Source: Bradyrhizobium ottawaense (lineage in GTDB: Bacteria > Pseudomonadota > Alphaproteobacteria > Rhizobiales > Xanthobacteraceae). Taken from it: a DNA stretch of 64,000 nt. The DNA lies in assembly GCF_002278135.3 (NCBI RefSeq), contig NZ_CP029425.2:1526001-1590000 (forward strand), given 5' to 3'. This document shows, piece by piece, positions 8,091 to 16,485 of this stretch. The notes under the pieces were generated by a model. The model searched no databases. It saw only the letters and a list, made by a program, of their open reading frames with translations, and had not been told where the DNA came from. The position numbers and the translations under genes were made by a program. Position 1 is the first letter of the stretch. Every line of letters starts with the position of its first letter.

Positions 8091-9013
8091 CATCCGCCCG
8101 CGTTGCCGATTCCACCGGCAACTGGGTCGATACGCTGGCGCCGCCATGGGCGCGGCCTTATTTGCGATTGTCCCGCTTCGATCGTCCGATCGGCTCATGG
8201 CTGCTGTTGATGCCGTGCTGGTGGTCGGCGGCGCTCGCGAGCGGCATGGCGCATGACGTCCGCGGACTGCCGCTCACCATCGTGCTGTTCTTCATCGGCG
8301 CCTTCGTGATGCGCGGGGCGGGCTGCACCTGGAACGACATCACCGACCGCGACCTCGACGCCAGGGTCGAGCGCACCCGCTCGCGGCCGCTGCCCTCGGG
8401 CCAGGTGAGCACGAAGCAGGCGCTGGCTTGGATGGTCGTGCAGGCGCTGATCGGCCTTATCGTGCTGCTGCAGTTCAACCGCTTCGCGATTGCGACCGGC
8501 ATCGCTTCGCTCCTGATCGTCGCGATCTACCCCTTCATGAAGCGCATCACCTGGTGGCCGCAGATCGTGCTCGGGCTTGCCTTCTCCTGGGGCGCCCTGA
8601 TGGGATTTGCCGTCACCTTCGGCCGCATCGACGTCACCGCGATGGTGCTCTATGCCGGCGCGATTTCATGGGTGATCGGCTATGACACGATCTACGCGCA
8701 TCAGGACGCCGACGACGACGCGCTGATCGGCATCAAGTCCACCGCGCGCCTGTTCGGCGCGCACACGCACCAGGCGCTGATCCTGTTCTACGGGCTCGCT
8801 GTGATGTTGATCGGCGTCGCGCTGGCCTCAGGCGATGCGCGCTGGCCGGCCTGGCTCGGGCTGATCGCCTTCGCCGTGCATCTGGCGTGGCAGATCATGC
8901 GGCTTAGGATCGATGATCCGGAGCTGTGCCTGCGCCTGTTCAAGTCGAACAAATATGCGGGAGCGCTGCTGTTTGCGGGGTTGCTGGTGGACGCGGTGAT
9001 GCGGGCGGCGTAG
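8057..9013 (+). CDS. ubiA: 4-hydroxybenzoate polyprenyltransferase
   Basis: An integral-membrane prenyltransferase of ubiquinone synthesis that attaches the polyprenyl tail to 4-hydroxybenzoate. It carries the UbiA signatures NDITDRDLDARV and YDTIYAHQDADDD (two Asp-rich Mg-pyrophosphate sites) and about eight hydrophobic helices. The conserved part begins around DTLAPPWARPYLRLSR. The only in-frame ATG upstream is at 8057, inside the loop of a repeat element, so the first dozen residues (MEYELRKLGTS) are encoded by the repeat and are unlikely to be ancestral. The Shine-Dalgarno sequence is weak (GGATAC). Confidence 0.93.
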   Translation: MEYELRKLGTSTSARVADSTGNWVDTLAPPWARPYLRLSRFDRPIGSWLLLMPCWWSAALASGMAHDVRGLPLTIVLFFIGAFVMRGAGCTWNDITDRDLDARVERTRSRPLPSGQVSTKQALAWMVVQALIGLIVLLQFNRFAIATGIASLLIVAIYPFMKRITWWPQIVLGLAFSWGALMGFAVTFGRIDVTAMVLYAGAISWVIGYDTIYAHQDADDDALIGIKSTARLFGAHTHQALILFYGLAVMLIGVALASGDARWPAWLGLIAFAVHLAWQIMRLRIDDPELCLRLFKSNKYAGALLFAGLLVDAVMRAA

Positions 9014-9015
9014 CT

Positions 9016-9112
9016 GCCGTAGGGTGGGCAAAGGCGCCCTTGCGCCGTGCCCACGATCTCTCAATGATTGACAAATAAGGTGGGCACGCTTCGCTTTGCC
9101 CACCCTACGGCA
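9016..9112. repeat. GTAGGGTGGGC palindromic repeat, copy A
   Basis: Long inverted repeat: TGCCGTAGGGTGGGCAAAG at the left end pairs with CTTTGCCCACCCTACGGCA at the right, with inner GTGCCCAC / GTGGGCAC arms. It lies between convergent ubiA and the DUF6101-like gene. Related copies are at 17531-17622 and 33641-33735, also between convergent genes. Confidence 0.92.
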
Positions 9113-9126
9113 CCTGTGAATGCCGT

Positions 9127-9645
9127 CTAATTCCTCGCGATGATCTCGCGTTCTTCGCGATGAACCGACAGCTCGCGCGCCATCGCAACGCGGCGGCGCA
9201 TCAGGAATTTCGGACGGCGGGCGCGGATCGCATTGGCGCGGCGGCGGCGGGCTGCGGGCTTGCGCGCACCTTCGTCGAGCTGCGGAAGCGCGAACAGCTC
9301 GCTCCAAATCGCCAAGGCCTCGACGAGCTCGTCGCCTTCCGCGCCGACGAGCAGCGGAACGGAGAGCGAGGGATCGCGATGCACCAGGACGATGGCCTGC
9401 GCTTCGTCATTGCCGCGCAGTGCGACGCCCGTGAAGTCGCTGACGCGGACGTTGATCGCCATCTGCATGCCGCGAACGGCACGGCGAAGCACGACGCGTT
9501 CGCGATGAAGCTCGATCTGCCTGACATGTCCGTCGGCGCGCGGATCGTGCGCATCGAAGCGGACCGGAAGGGAAAGGGGGTCGAGCCGCAGAGAGCGGCT
9601 CGACCCGGCGGGAGCGACCCCGCATGTTGCTGTTTGACGCCTCAC
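9127..9645 (-). CDS. DUF6101-like conserved hypothetical protein, 172 aa
   Basis: It begins MRRQTATCGVAPAGSSRSLR. The middle (RFDAHDPRADGHVRQIEL, VLRRAVRGMQMAINV, FTGVALR) resembles the DUF6101 proteins that I recall from Bradyrhizobium, apparently a beta-rich domain. The C-terminus is very Arg-rich (PAARRRRANAIRARR). There is no signal peptide or membrane segment. Function is unknown. It is convergent with ubiA across a palindromic repeat and divergent from pmbA. The family assignment rests on memory of the N-terminal sequence. Confidence 0.7.
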   Translation of the reverse strand: MRRQTATCGVAPAGSSRSLRLDPLSLPVRFDAHDPRADGHVRQIELHRERVVLRRAVRGMQMAINVRVSDFTGVALRGNDEAQAIVLVHRDPSLSVPLLVGAEGDELVEALAIWSELFALPQLDEGARKPAARRRRANAIRARRPKFLMRRRVAMARELSVHREEREIIARN

Positions 9646-9754
9646 GGCTTTTGTTCTCCCCGCCGGGATTATGTTCCCGGTCGATGCGAGGACCTTAGCG
9701 CGCGGCTTTCCGAAACCGCTTAAAAAGGCTGGTTAACCCACCGTCACTGCTGCT

Positions 9755-9803
9755 CATGATTGACAAGACCTTGGCGCGCATGATTGACGAGACGTTGCGC
9801 CAA
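9755..9803. repeat. Imperfect 24-base direct repeat upstream of pmbA
   Basis: CATGATTGACAAGACCTTGG (from 9755) is followed immediately by CATGATTGACGAGACGTTGC (from 9779), two tandem copies differing at few positions. It sits in the 265-base gap between the divergent DUF6101-like gene and pmbA, so it could be a regulator-binding or promoter duplication. No function is shown. Confidence 0.55.
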
Positions 9804-9910
9804 AGGTGCGAATCTGAGCTTTTGGCGGGCTGAAAATGCTTGAAGTCCGCGCGATCAGGGCACATCTGTGGGTTCCGGTCCCGAACCCCCGCCCCAACAG
9901 GATTTCGTTC

Positions 9911-11329
9911 GTGAACTCTTCACCATCCGCAAGCTCGACGCTTTCGTCCAAGGATTCCGCCAAGGGGTCAAAGGCCAGCCGTGACCTGTTCGACCAGTCC
10001 GCCTTGTCGGATCTGGCGCAGCGGCTGGTGGAGGCGGCCAAGCGCGCCGGCGCGGATGCGGCCGACGCGGTCGCGGTGCGCGGCGTCTCGCAAGGCGTCG
10101 AGGTGCGCGACGGACGCGTCGAGGAATCCGAGCGCTCCGAGGGTGACGACGTCGGCTTGCGCGTGCTGGTCGGCCAGCGCCAGGCGGTGGTCTCGACCAA
10201 CGACGTCAGCGGCGATGCCGTGACCAAGCTTGCCGAACGCGCGGTCGCGATGGCGCGCGTTGCGCCCGACGACAAATATGTCGGGCTCGCCGATCCCGCG
10301 CTGCTCGCGCGCGACTTTCCCGATCTCGATCTGCTCGATCCCGATGTGCCCGCCACCAGCGAGCTCGAGCGCCGCGCGCTCGCAGCCGAGGCTGCGGCCC
10401 TCGCCGTGAAGGGCGTCACCAAATCCGGCGGCGCCTCGGCGTCCGCGGGCATGGGCGGCATGGTGCTGGTCACCTCGACCGGCTTCCACGGCTCCTATTT
10501 GCGCTCCAGCCAGGGCATCTCGGCCACCGCCATCTCGGGCGAAGGCACCGGCATGGAGCGCGATTACGACTTCACCTCGGCGCCGCATGGCGCGGACCTG
10601 TTGTCGCCGGAGATCGTCGGCCGTTCCGCCGGCGAGCGCACCGTGGCGCGCTCCAATCCGCGCAAGGTCGAGACCTGCAAGGTGCCCGTCGTGTTCGATC
10701 CGCGCGTCGCCGGCTCCCTGGTCGGTCATGTCGTCGGCGCCATCAACGGCGCCTCGATCGCGCGCAAGACCAGCTTCCTCAAGGACAAGCTCGGCCAGCA
10801 GCTGTTTGCGAAGAACATCCGCATCATCGACGATCCCCTGCGCAAGCGCGGCCTGCGCTCGCAGACGTTCGACGCCGAAGGCGTTGCCGTGAAGAAGATC
10901 GCGCTGATTGACGAGGGCGTGCTGACGACCTGGCTGCTCGACTGCGCCACTGCGCGCGAGCTCGGCCTTGCCACCACCGGCCATGCCCACCGCGGCGTTT
11001 CTTCCTCGCCCTCGCCCGGGCCGTACAATCTGCATCTCGAGCCCGGCACGCCGAGCCCGGCCGAGCTGATCTCCGATATCAAGCAGGGCTTCTACGTCAC
11101 CGATCTGATCGGCTCCGGCGTGAACGGCGTCACCGGCGATTACAGCCGCGGCGCTTCCGGCTTCTGGATCGAGAACGGCGAGATCACCTATCCCGTCAGC
11201 GAGGTGACGATCGCCGGCCATCTGTTCGAGATCTTCAAGTCGATGCAGCCCGCGAACAATCTCGAGTTCCGCTACGGCATCAATGCGCCGACGGTGCGCA
11301 TCGAGGGATTGACGCTTGGCGGACGTTGA
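9911..11329 (+). CDS. pmbA: TldD/PmbA family metalloprotease (TldE-like)
   Basis: A subunit of the TldD/TldE zinc metalloprotease family, which processes modified peptides and degrades unfolded ones in the cytoplasm. The sequence matches the PmbA/TldE half (VSQGVEVRDGRVEESERSE early; a C-terminal half with GVNGVTGDYSRGASGFWIE and EVTIAGHLFEIF). The HEXXXH motif of TldD is absent, as expected for the TldE partner. I prefer the GTG start at 9911 (AGGA eight bases upstream) to the ATG at 9836, which would add 25 non-conserved residues. It is first gene of the lipid A/Kdo operon and overlaps cysQ by 14 bases. Confidence 0.9.
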   Translation: MNSSPSASSTLSSKDSAKGSKASRDLFDQSALSDLAQRLVEAAKRAGADAADAVAVRGVSQGVEVRDGRVEESERSEGDDVGLRVLVGQRQAVVSTNDVSGDAVTKLAERAVAMARVAPDDKYVGLADPALLARDFPDLDLLDPDVPATSELERRALAAEAAALAVKGVTKSGGASASAGMGGMVLVTSTGFHGSYLRSSQGISATAISGEGTGMERDYDFTSAPHGADLLSPEIVGRSAGERTVARSNPRKVETCKVPVVFDPRVAGSLVGHVVGAINGASIARKTSFLKDKLGQQLFAKNIRIIDDPLRKRGLRSQTFDAEGVAVKKIALIDEGVLTTWLLDCATARELGLATTGHAHRGVSSSPSPGPYNLHLEPGTPSPAELISDIKQGFYVTDLIGSGVNGVTGDYSRGASGFWIENGEITYPVSEVTIAGHLFEIFKSMQPANNLEFRYGINAPTVRIEGLTLGGR

Positions 11330-12134
11330 GGCGAACGCCCCGGGCGAAACCATCCTGACGCGCGATGCGGCGCTGCTGCAGGACACGGTGCGGGAAGCGG
11401 GCGCGCTGGCGCACTCGATGTTCCGCACCGAGCTGAAGAAGTGGACCAAGGGTGCGTCCTCGCCGGTCTCGGAAGCCGACATCGCCGTCAACGACCTGCT
11501 CGAAACGCGCTTGCGCAGTGCGACGCCGGATTATGGCTGGCTCTCGGAGGAGAGCGCCGACGATGCGGCCCGGCTGTCGCGGCGGCTGACCTGGATCGTC
11601 GATCCCATCGATGGCACGCGCAACTACCTCAACGGCCACGACGATTGGTGCGTCAGCGTCGCGCTGGTCGAGGATGCCGCGCCCGTGCTGGCCGCGGTGT
11701 TCGCGCCGACGACCGATGAGTTCTTCTTCGCCGCACGCGGCCAGGGCACCACGCTCAACGGCGCAGCCGTGCAGGCTTCGCCCGGATCGGCGCTCGACTT
11801 CTCCCGTGTCGCCGGCCCGAAACCCATGGTCGAGCGGCTCAACAGCTCCGGCCGCGAGATCAAGCTGCATCCGCGAATCGGTTCGCTCGCGCTACGCCTG
11901 TGCCGGGTCGCCCACGGCGCGCTGGATGCGGCTTTTGCGGGGGGCAACAGCCATGATTGGGACCTTGCGGCGGCCGATTTGATCGTGCAGGAAGCCGATG
12001 GTAGGATGAGCGACCTCTCCGGAGAACCCATCCTCTATAACCGCCGGGAAGTGGCGCACGGGGTGCTGGTGGCAGCGGGACGCGATCGTCATGCGGGCAT
12101 TGTCGCGCATTTTCGAAACCGTCCCTTGGCCTAA
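11316..12134 (+). CDS. cysQ: 3'(2'),5'-bisphosphate nucleotidase / inositol monophosphatase family
   Basis: A Mg-dependent, Li-sensitive phosphatase. The metal motifs of the inositol monophosphatase superfamily are complete: SEADIAVND, EES (LSEESADD), WIVDPIDGTRNY and HDWDLAAADLI. It most likely hydrolyses 3'-phosphoadenosine 5'-phosphate, but inositol phosphates cannot be excluded. It starts with TTG, supported by GAGGGA seven bases upstream, inside the end of pmbA. No ATG lies near the conserved N-terminus. Confidence 0.85.
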   Translation: MADVEANAPGETILTRDAALLQDTVREAGALAHSMFRTELKKWTKGASSPVSEADIAVNDLLETRLRSATPDYGWLSEESADDAARLSRRLTWIVDPIDGTRNYLNGHDDWCVSVALVEDAAPVLAAVFAPTTDEFFFAARGQGTTLNGAAVQASPGSALDFSRVAGPKPMVERLNSSGREIKLHPRIGSLALRLCRVAHGALDAAFAGGNSHDWDLAAADLIVQEADGRMSDLSGEPILYNRREVAHGVLVAAGRDRHAGIVAHFRNRPLA

Positions 12135-12197
12135 AGCGCTTTTCGTCGTGCTCGTCGAACACTGCTTTTGCCGGGCAGCCCGCTAGGAACAGAACTC

Positions 12198-12440
12198 ATG
12201 CCAGATAGTGCCCCGCAACAACTGCTTCACCTCGTCATCGGCGGGGAGCTCGTCGATCTCGAGCAGAACGTCTTCAAGAATCTCGACGACGTCGAGATCG
12301 TCGGCCTCTATCCGAATTATGCGACCGCGCATGCCGCCTGGCGGGCCAAGGCGCAGAGCACGGTCGACAACGCGCAGATGCGCTATTTCATCGTCCATCT
12401 CCACCGGTTGCTCGACCCGAATCAAGAACCGGCGCGTTGA
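12198..12440 (+). CDS. DUF4170 domain-containing protein, 80 aa
   Basis: A small soluble protein (LHLVIGGELVDLEQNVF, IVGLYPNYATAHAAWRAKAQ, MRYFIVHLHRLLDP) matching DUF4170, a family of about 75-80 residues typically encoded beside lipid A/Kdo genes in Alphaproteobacteria. Its role is unknown. The ATG at 12198 has AGGAAC upstream; an in-frame TTG at 12168 would add ten residues without conservation. Its stop overlaps the TTG start of the acyltransferase gene, implying coupled translation. Confidence 0.85.
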   Translation: MPDSAPQQLLHLVIGGELVDLEQNVFKNLDDVEIVGLYPNYATAHAAWRAKAQSTVDNAQMRYFIVHLHRLLDPNQEPAR

Positions 12441-13156
12441 AAAAACTGCTTCGCAATACGCTGCGAAGCAGCTTCGTTCAGCGTGCCGTCGGGGTCCTGG
12501 CGGCCGAATATCTGCGTCTGGTCTGGCGGACCAACAAATTCACGTTGGATCCGCCCGACGTCTATGCGCAGGTTGAGCCGCAGCTCCCTGCGATCTTCGC
12601 GTTCTGGCACGGCCAGCATTTCCTCACGCCCTTCATCAAGAACCAGAACAAGGCTTCCTATCGCGCCAAGGTCCTGATCTCGCGCCACCGCGACGGCGAG
12701 TTCAATGCGATCGCCGCCGAGCGGCTCGGCATCGGCACCATCCGCGGTTCCGGCGATCATGGCGGCGCCTTCCACCGCAAGGGCGGGGTCGGCGCCTTCA
12801 AGGAAATGGTGCGCACGCTCCAGACCGGTTGTAATGTCGCGCTGACCGCCGATGTCCCCAAGCGCTCGCGCGTGGCCGGGCTCGGCATCATCATGCTGGC
12901 ACGGGAATCGGGGCGGCCGATCATGCCTTTCGCGATGGCGACCAGCCGCTTCGTCCGGCTCAAGAACTGGGACCGCACCACCATCAATTTGCCATTCGGG
13001 CGGGGCGCATTGGTCGGCATCAAGGAAATCCACGTTCCGCCGGACGCCGACGCCGCCATGATGGAAGCGCTGCGGCAGGAGCTGGAAGACACGTTGAACG
13101 AGGCGACCCGCCGCGCCTATGCGCAACTCGGCCGCCCGGGACCGGAAGATGCCTAA
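12437..13156 (+). CDS. Lysophospholipid acyltransferase family protein (DUF374)
   Basis: A 239-residue protein with the DUF374 pattern: FAFWHGQHFL, SRHRDGEFNAIAAERLG and RGSGDHGGAF. The family is related to glycerolipid and lipid A acyltransferases, and FWHGQ contains the position of the HX4D-like catalytic His. It starts with TTG overlapping the DUF4170 stop (TTGA). The position just before waaA suggests a role in lipid A or LPS acylation, but the acceptor is unproven. Confidence 0.85.
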   Translation: MKKLLRNTLRSSFVQRAVGVLAAEYLRLVWRTNKFTLDPPDVYAQVEPQLPAIFAFWHGQHFLTPFIKNQNKASYRAKVLISRHRDGEFNAIAAERLGIGTIRGSGDHGGAFHRKGGVGAFKEMVRTLQTGCNVALTADVPKRSRVAGLGIIMLARESGRPIMPFAMATSRFVRLKNWDRTTINLPFGRGALVGIKEIHVPPDADAAMMEALRQELEDTLNEATRRAYAQLGRPGPEDA

Positions 13157-14465
13157 ATCGCTGCCCATTGCGCTGCCGATCACGCTGCGGATGTACCGGC
13201 GCCTGGCCTCCGGCCTGGTGCCGCTTGCGCCGGCGCTGATCAAGCGGCGGCTGAAGCAGGGCAAGGAGGATCCCGCGCGCGTCGGCGAGCGGCGCGGCCT
13301 GTCCCGGGACGTGCGGCCGCATGGTCCGCTGGTCTGGATCCACGGCGCCAGTGTCGGCGAGGTGCTGGCCGCGGCGGGGCTGATCGAGCGCCTGCGCGAT
13401 CTCAACTTACGCATCCTGCTCACCTCGGGCACCGTCACCTCGGCCGCCGTGGTCGCAAAGCGCTTTCCGCCCGACGTCATCCATCAATACGTGCCGTATG
13501 ATTCGCCGCGCTATGTCGCGCGCTTCCTCGATCATTGGAAGCCGTCGCTGGCGCTGTTCATCGAATCCGATCTGTGGCCGAACCTGATCCTGGCGGGCGC
13601 GACGCGCCGGGTGCCGATGGTGCTGATCAACGGGCGGATGTCGCCGCGCTCCTTCCCGCGCTGGCGGCGCATGCAGGGCACCATCTCGGCGCTGTTGTCG
13701 CGTTTCGACATCTGCCTTGCGCAGTCGAAGACCGATGCCGAGCGCTTCTCCACGCTCGGCGGCCGCGACGTCGTCACCACGGGCAACCTCAAGCTCGACG
13801 TGCCGGCGCCGCCGGCCGATCCCGCCAAGCTCGAACGGCTGATGGCGATGACGCGCGGGCGCCCCATCATCGTCGCGGCCTCGACCCACCCGGGCGAGGA
13901 CGAGATGCTGGTCGCCGCGCATCGCAGCCTCTCCGGCTTCTTCCCGCAGCTCCTCACCGTGATCGTGCCGCGGCATCCCGATCGCGGCTCCTCGATCGCC
14001 GGCCTGATCACGGCCTCAGGCCTGAAGCCGGCATTGCGCTCGCGCGAGGAGCTGCCGACCGCGACCACCGATATCTATGTCGCCGACACCATGGGCGAGC
14101 TCGGCCTGTTCTACCGGCTGTCGCCGATCGTGTTCATGGGCGGATCGCTGATCCGTCATGGCGGGCAGAACCCGATCGAGGCGATCAAGCTCGGGGCCGC
14201 GATCGTGCATGGCCCACACGTCTTCAACTTCGCCGATGTCTATGAGGCGCTCGACGGCAGCGGCGGTGCGCGCCAGGCCGACACGCAGGAGGCGCTGGTC
14301 AAGCAGCTCGGCCAGCTGCTGGCCGATCCCACCTTGCGCGACAAGATGCAGCGCGCAGGCAGCGGCGTGGTCGAGGAGCTCGGCGGCGCGCTCGATCGCA
14401 CCATGATCGCACTCGAGCCGTATCTGCTGCAGCTGCGGATCGAGATGGGAGCCGCCAATGCGTGA
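13149..14465 (+). CDS. waaA: 3-deoxy-D-manno-octulosonic acid transferase
   Basis: Transfers Kdo from CMP-Kdo to lipid IVA at the inner membrane (GT30 family). Visible hallmarks are WIHGASVGEVLAA, LLTSGTVTSA, YVPYDSP, FIESDLWPNLI, and in the C-terminal nucleotide-binding half the run of Gly and Glu residues in FMGGSLIRHGGQNPIEA. At 438 residues it has the usual length. The ATG at 13149 (MPKSLPIALPI) is chosen; it lies eight bases inside the acyltransferase gene. The gene overlaps lpxK by eight bases. Confidence 0.95.
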   Translation: MPKSLPIALPITLRMYRRLASGLVPLAPALIKRRLKQGKEDPARVGERRGLSRDVRPHGPLVWIHGASVGEVLAAAGLIERLRDLNLRILLTSGTVTSAAVVAKRFPPDVIHQYVPYDSPRYVARFLDHWKPSLALFIESDLWPNLILAGATRRVPMVLINGRMSPRSFPRWRRMQGTISALLSRFDICLAQSKTDAERFSTLGGRDVVTTGNLKLDVPAPPADPAKLERLMAMTRGRPIIVAASTHPGEDEMLVAAHRSLSGFFPQLLTVIVPRHPDRGSSIAGLITASGLKPALRSREELPTATTDIYVADTMGELGLFYRLSPIVFMGGSLIRHGGQNPIEAIKLGAAIVHGPHVFNFADVYEALDGSGGARQADTQEALVKQLGQLLADPTLRDKMQRAGSGVVEELGGALDRTMIALEPYLLQLRIEMGAANA

Positions 14466-15474
14466 GCCGGCCTTCTGGTACCGGCCACGTTCCCTCCAGT
14501 CGTACGCGTTATGGCCGCTCGGAGCGCTCTACGGCGCGATCACCGAACGACGCATGCTGCGCAAAGGCGTGGATGCCGGCATCCCCGTGATCTGCGTCGG
14601 CAATTATCACGTCGGCGGCGCCGGCAAGACGCCGACCGTGCTGGCGCTGACGAAGCTTTTGCGCGAGCTCGGCGAGACGCCGGTGGTGCTCAGTCGCGGC
14701 TATGGCGGACGGCTGAAGGGCCCGGTCATGGTCGACCGCGCGCGCCACACCGCTTCCGACGTCGGCGACGAGCCCTTGATGATGGCGCGCGACGTCCCGG
14801 TCGCTGTCGCGCGGGACCGCCTCGAGGGTGTCGCGCTCGCCAAATCGCAAGGCGCCACCGTCATCCTGATGGACGATGGCTTTCAGAACCCGCGCCTGGT
14901 CAAGGACACCTCGCTGATCGTGATCGATAGCGAACGTGGCCTCGGCAACGGCAAGGTATTTCCCGCCGGCCCGCTGCGCGCGCCGCTGAAGGCGCAGCTT
15001 GCGCGCACCGACGCGCTGGTGTTGATCGGCGACGGCCGCGCCGCCAACGATGTCGCGACCGAGCTTGCCAAGCGCGACAAGCCGGAGCTGCGTGCGCGCC
15101 TGAGGCCAGACGCCGGGTCGGTCGCAAGACTTTTGGGCAAGCCGGTGTTCGCATTCGCGGGCATTGGCGATCCCGAACGATTTTTCCGCAGCTTGCGCGC
15201 CTGCGGCATCGAGGTCGCGCGCACGCGCGCCTTCGCCGATCACCACATGTTTTCAAACGACGAGATCGCAGCTCTCGCAGCGGAGGCGCAGCGCGAGCAG
15301 CACACACTGGTGACGACGGAAAAGGATCTCGCGCGCCTCCGCGGCCGTGAAGGCGTGCCTGACAGCATCGTGCCGTTCGCCGTGCAGCTCGAATTCGATG
15401 ATCCGGCAGCGCTCCGGCAATTGATCAGCGATCATCTCTACAAGGCGCGCGAGCGGCGGTTCAGCAGGCGATGA
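14458..15474 (+). CDS. lpxK: Tetraacyldisaccharide 4'-kinase
   Basis: Phosphorylates the 4' position of the lipid A precursor to form lipid IVA at the inner membrane. The P-loop GNYHVGGAGKT is at residues 48-58, the Walker B-like VILMDDGFQNP near 140, and the start MREPAFWYRP is typical. At 338 residues it has normal length. It is the last gene of the six-gene envelope operon, with start and stop overlapping waaA. Confidence 0.96.
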   Translation: MREPAFWYRPRSLQSYALWPLGALYGAITERRMLRKGVDAGIPVICVGNYHVGGAGKTPTVLALTKLLRELGETPVVLSRGYGGRLKGPVMVDRARHTASDVGDEPLMMARDVPVAVARDRLEGVALAKSQGATVILMDDGFQNPRLVKDTSLIVIDSERGLGNGKVFPAGPLRAPLKAQLARTDALVLIGDGRAANDVATELAKRDKPELRARLRPDAGSVARLLGKPVFAFAGIGDPERFFRSLRACGIEVARTRAFADHHMFSNDEIAALAAEAQREQHTLVTTEKDLARLRGREGVPDSIVPFAVQLEFDDPAALRQLISDHLYKARERRFSRR

Positions 15475-15787
15475 TCTCGTTGGGTGGGCAAGCTAGTCCG
15501 CCGTAGCCAAAGAGCAAAGGATGGAAGAACAATTCATCCATCGCCATGCGGTATTCGATAACTGATCGGGCGACATGTCGCGGCTGATGAATTCTCTTCC
15601 GCACGTTCGGGAGTTGATGTAGCCTTCCATGAGAGCCGTCACCGGGACGTGCCGACCTCCCGGAAATCATCGGCGGCGTTTATGCCCACGGCGGGCAGTA
15701 CCTTCATCACTTCAGATGCAGCGGCCGTAACGATCAGTTCGGAACGGCAGGGAGAATCATTGCCAAAAAACCAGAGGAGAACATGCC
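15475..15787. other. Non-coding gap of about 310 bases after lpxK
   Basis: I see no convincing gene. The first part (15481-15525) resembles fragments of other intergenic repeats: GGGTGGGCAAG, then GTCCGCCGTAG, the latter also near 18898 as a variant. No clear terminator is seen. The last 40 bases should hold the leader of the GYD gene. Confidence 0.5.
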
Positions 15788-16123
15788 ATGCATTTTTGCC
15801 TCACCGGACAGTACACCCCACGCGCTCTCAATGCCATTTTGGAGAATCCCACGACCGATCGCCAGGAGGCGGCACGAAAGCTCATCGAAGCGGCCGGCGG
15901 AAAGCTGCTTTCGATGTACAGCGTTGCGGCCGACGGCCCAGGCGTTTTGGTGATTTTCGATGTGCCTGATCCGGGTGCGGCGCCGGCCATTTCCGGCCTG
16001 ACCGTCACCGCCGGCACCCTGCAGAATGTGAAACTGACCAGGTTGTTCACGCAGGACGAGATCAAGCAGGTCCGCCAGAACGCGGCGAAGCTGCGTTCTT
16101 CGTATACCCCGCCCGGAAGCTGA
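15788..16123 (+). CDS. GYD domain-containing protein, 111 aa
   Basis: The protein matches the GYD family: LTGQYTPRALNAILENPTTDRQEAARKLIEAAGGKL and the closing TAGTLQNVKLTRLFT pattern are its typical elements, read here as short stretches of that alignment. It is a small alpha/beta (ferredoxin-like) domain of unknown function. AGGAGA lies about nine bases before the ATG. It is probably monocistronic, with a complex repeat directly downstream. Confidence 0.85.
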   Translation: MHFCLTGQYTPRALNAILENPTTDRQEAARKLIEAAGGKLLSMYSVAADGPGVLVIFDVPDPGAAPAISGLTVTAGTLQNVKLTRLFTQDEIKQVRQNAAKLRSSYTPPGS

Positions 16124-16134
16124 CGTCCGGACCT

Positions 16135-16312
16135 GGAGCATGATCCGGAAAAGTGCGCAGCGGTTTTCCGAAAAGATCATGCTTAAACCAACCCAAAGCG
16201 CGATGACGATTCATCCTAATCGCATCGCGCTTTGGAGCTTCGGTTCTGATGAGCAGAACCGGAGCTCTGAATTCCCGTTCTTGACGCGTCTTCTTCACGC
16301 GAATCGCGGCTC
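16135..16312. repeat. Composite palindromic repeat, copy 2 plus additional modules
   Basis: It has four parts in order. The first is a hairpin with GAGCATGATC / GATCATGCTT arms (16136-16185). The second is a hairpin AAAGCGCGATG...CATCGCGCTTT (16195-16233). Both match the repeat at 448-537 in opposite orientation. The third is a hairpin GAGCTtCGGTTCTG / CAGAACCGgAGCTC (16235-16266). The fourth is a tail whose complement, GCGTGAAGAAGACGCGTC, matches the element inside the hydrolase gene at 21475-21571. It fills the gap between the GYD gene and a convergent 28-codon gene. Confidence 0.9.
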
Positions 16313-16327
16313 GGCAATCAGTCATGC

Positions 16328-16414
16328 TCACCACGCCCCAACGGCCATTAATCCAATAATGGTCAGGCACGAGACGCAGGCCACCACGACGGTATAGCAT
16401 TCGGGCGTATTCAT
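16328..16414 (-). CDS. 28-residue single-pass membrane peptide
   Basis: A very small reading frame starting MNTPECYTVVVACVSC and ending LMAVGAW, so residues 8-26 form one hydrophobic helix containing two Cys. GGGAG stands six bases before the ATG, an excellent ribosome-binding site, and the TGA is in place after 28 codons. It resembles tiny membrane peptides encoded in many rhizobial genomes. No function is known. It is convergent with the GYD gene across the composite repeat. Confidence 0.55.
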   Translation of the reverse strand: MNTPECYTVVVACVSCLTIIGLMAVGAW

Positions 16415-16485
16415 TGTTCACTCCCAAACTGTTGCCAATTGCTTGGTCACTGCTACGCGGGAGAGATCGCCAGTTGCGGGCCACT

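Noticed and set aside
16140..16397. 85-codon plus-strand frame in the composite repeat
   Set aside because: The first half is translated repeat DNA. No ribosome-binding site or domain is present.
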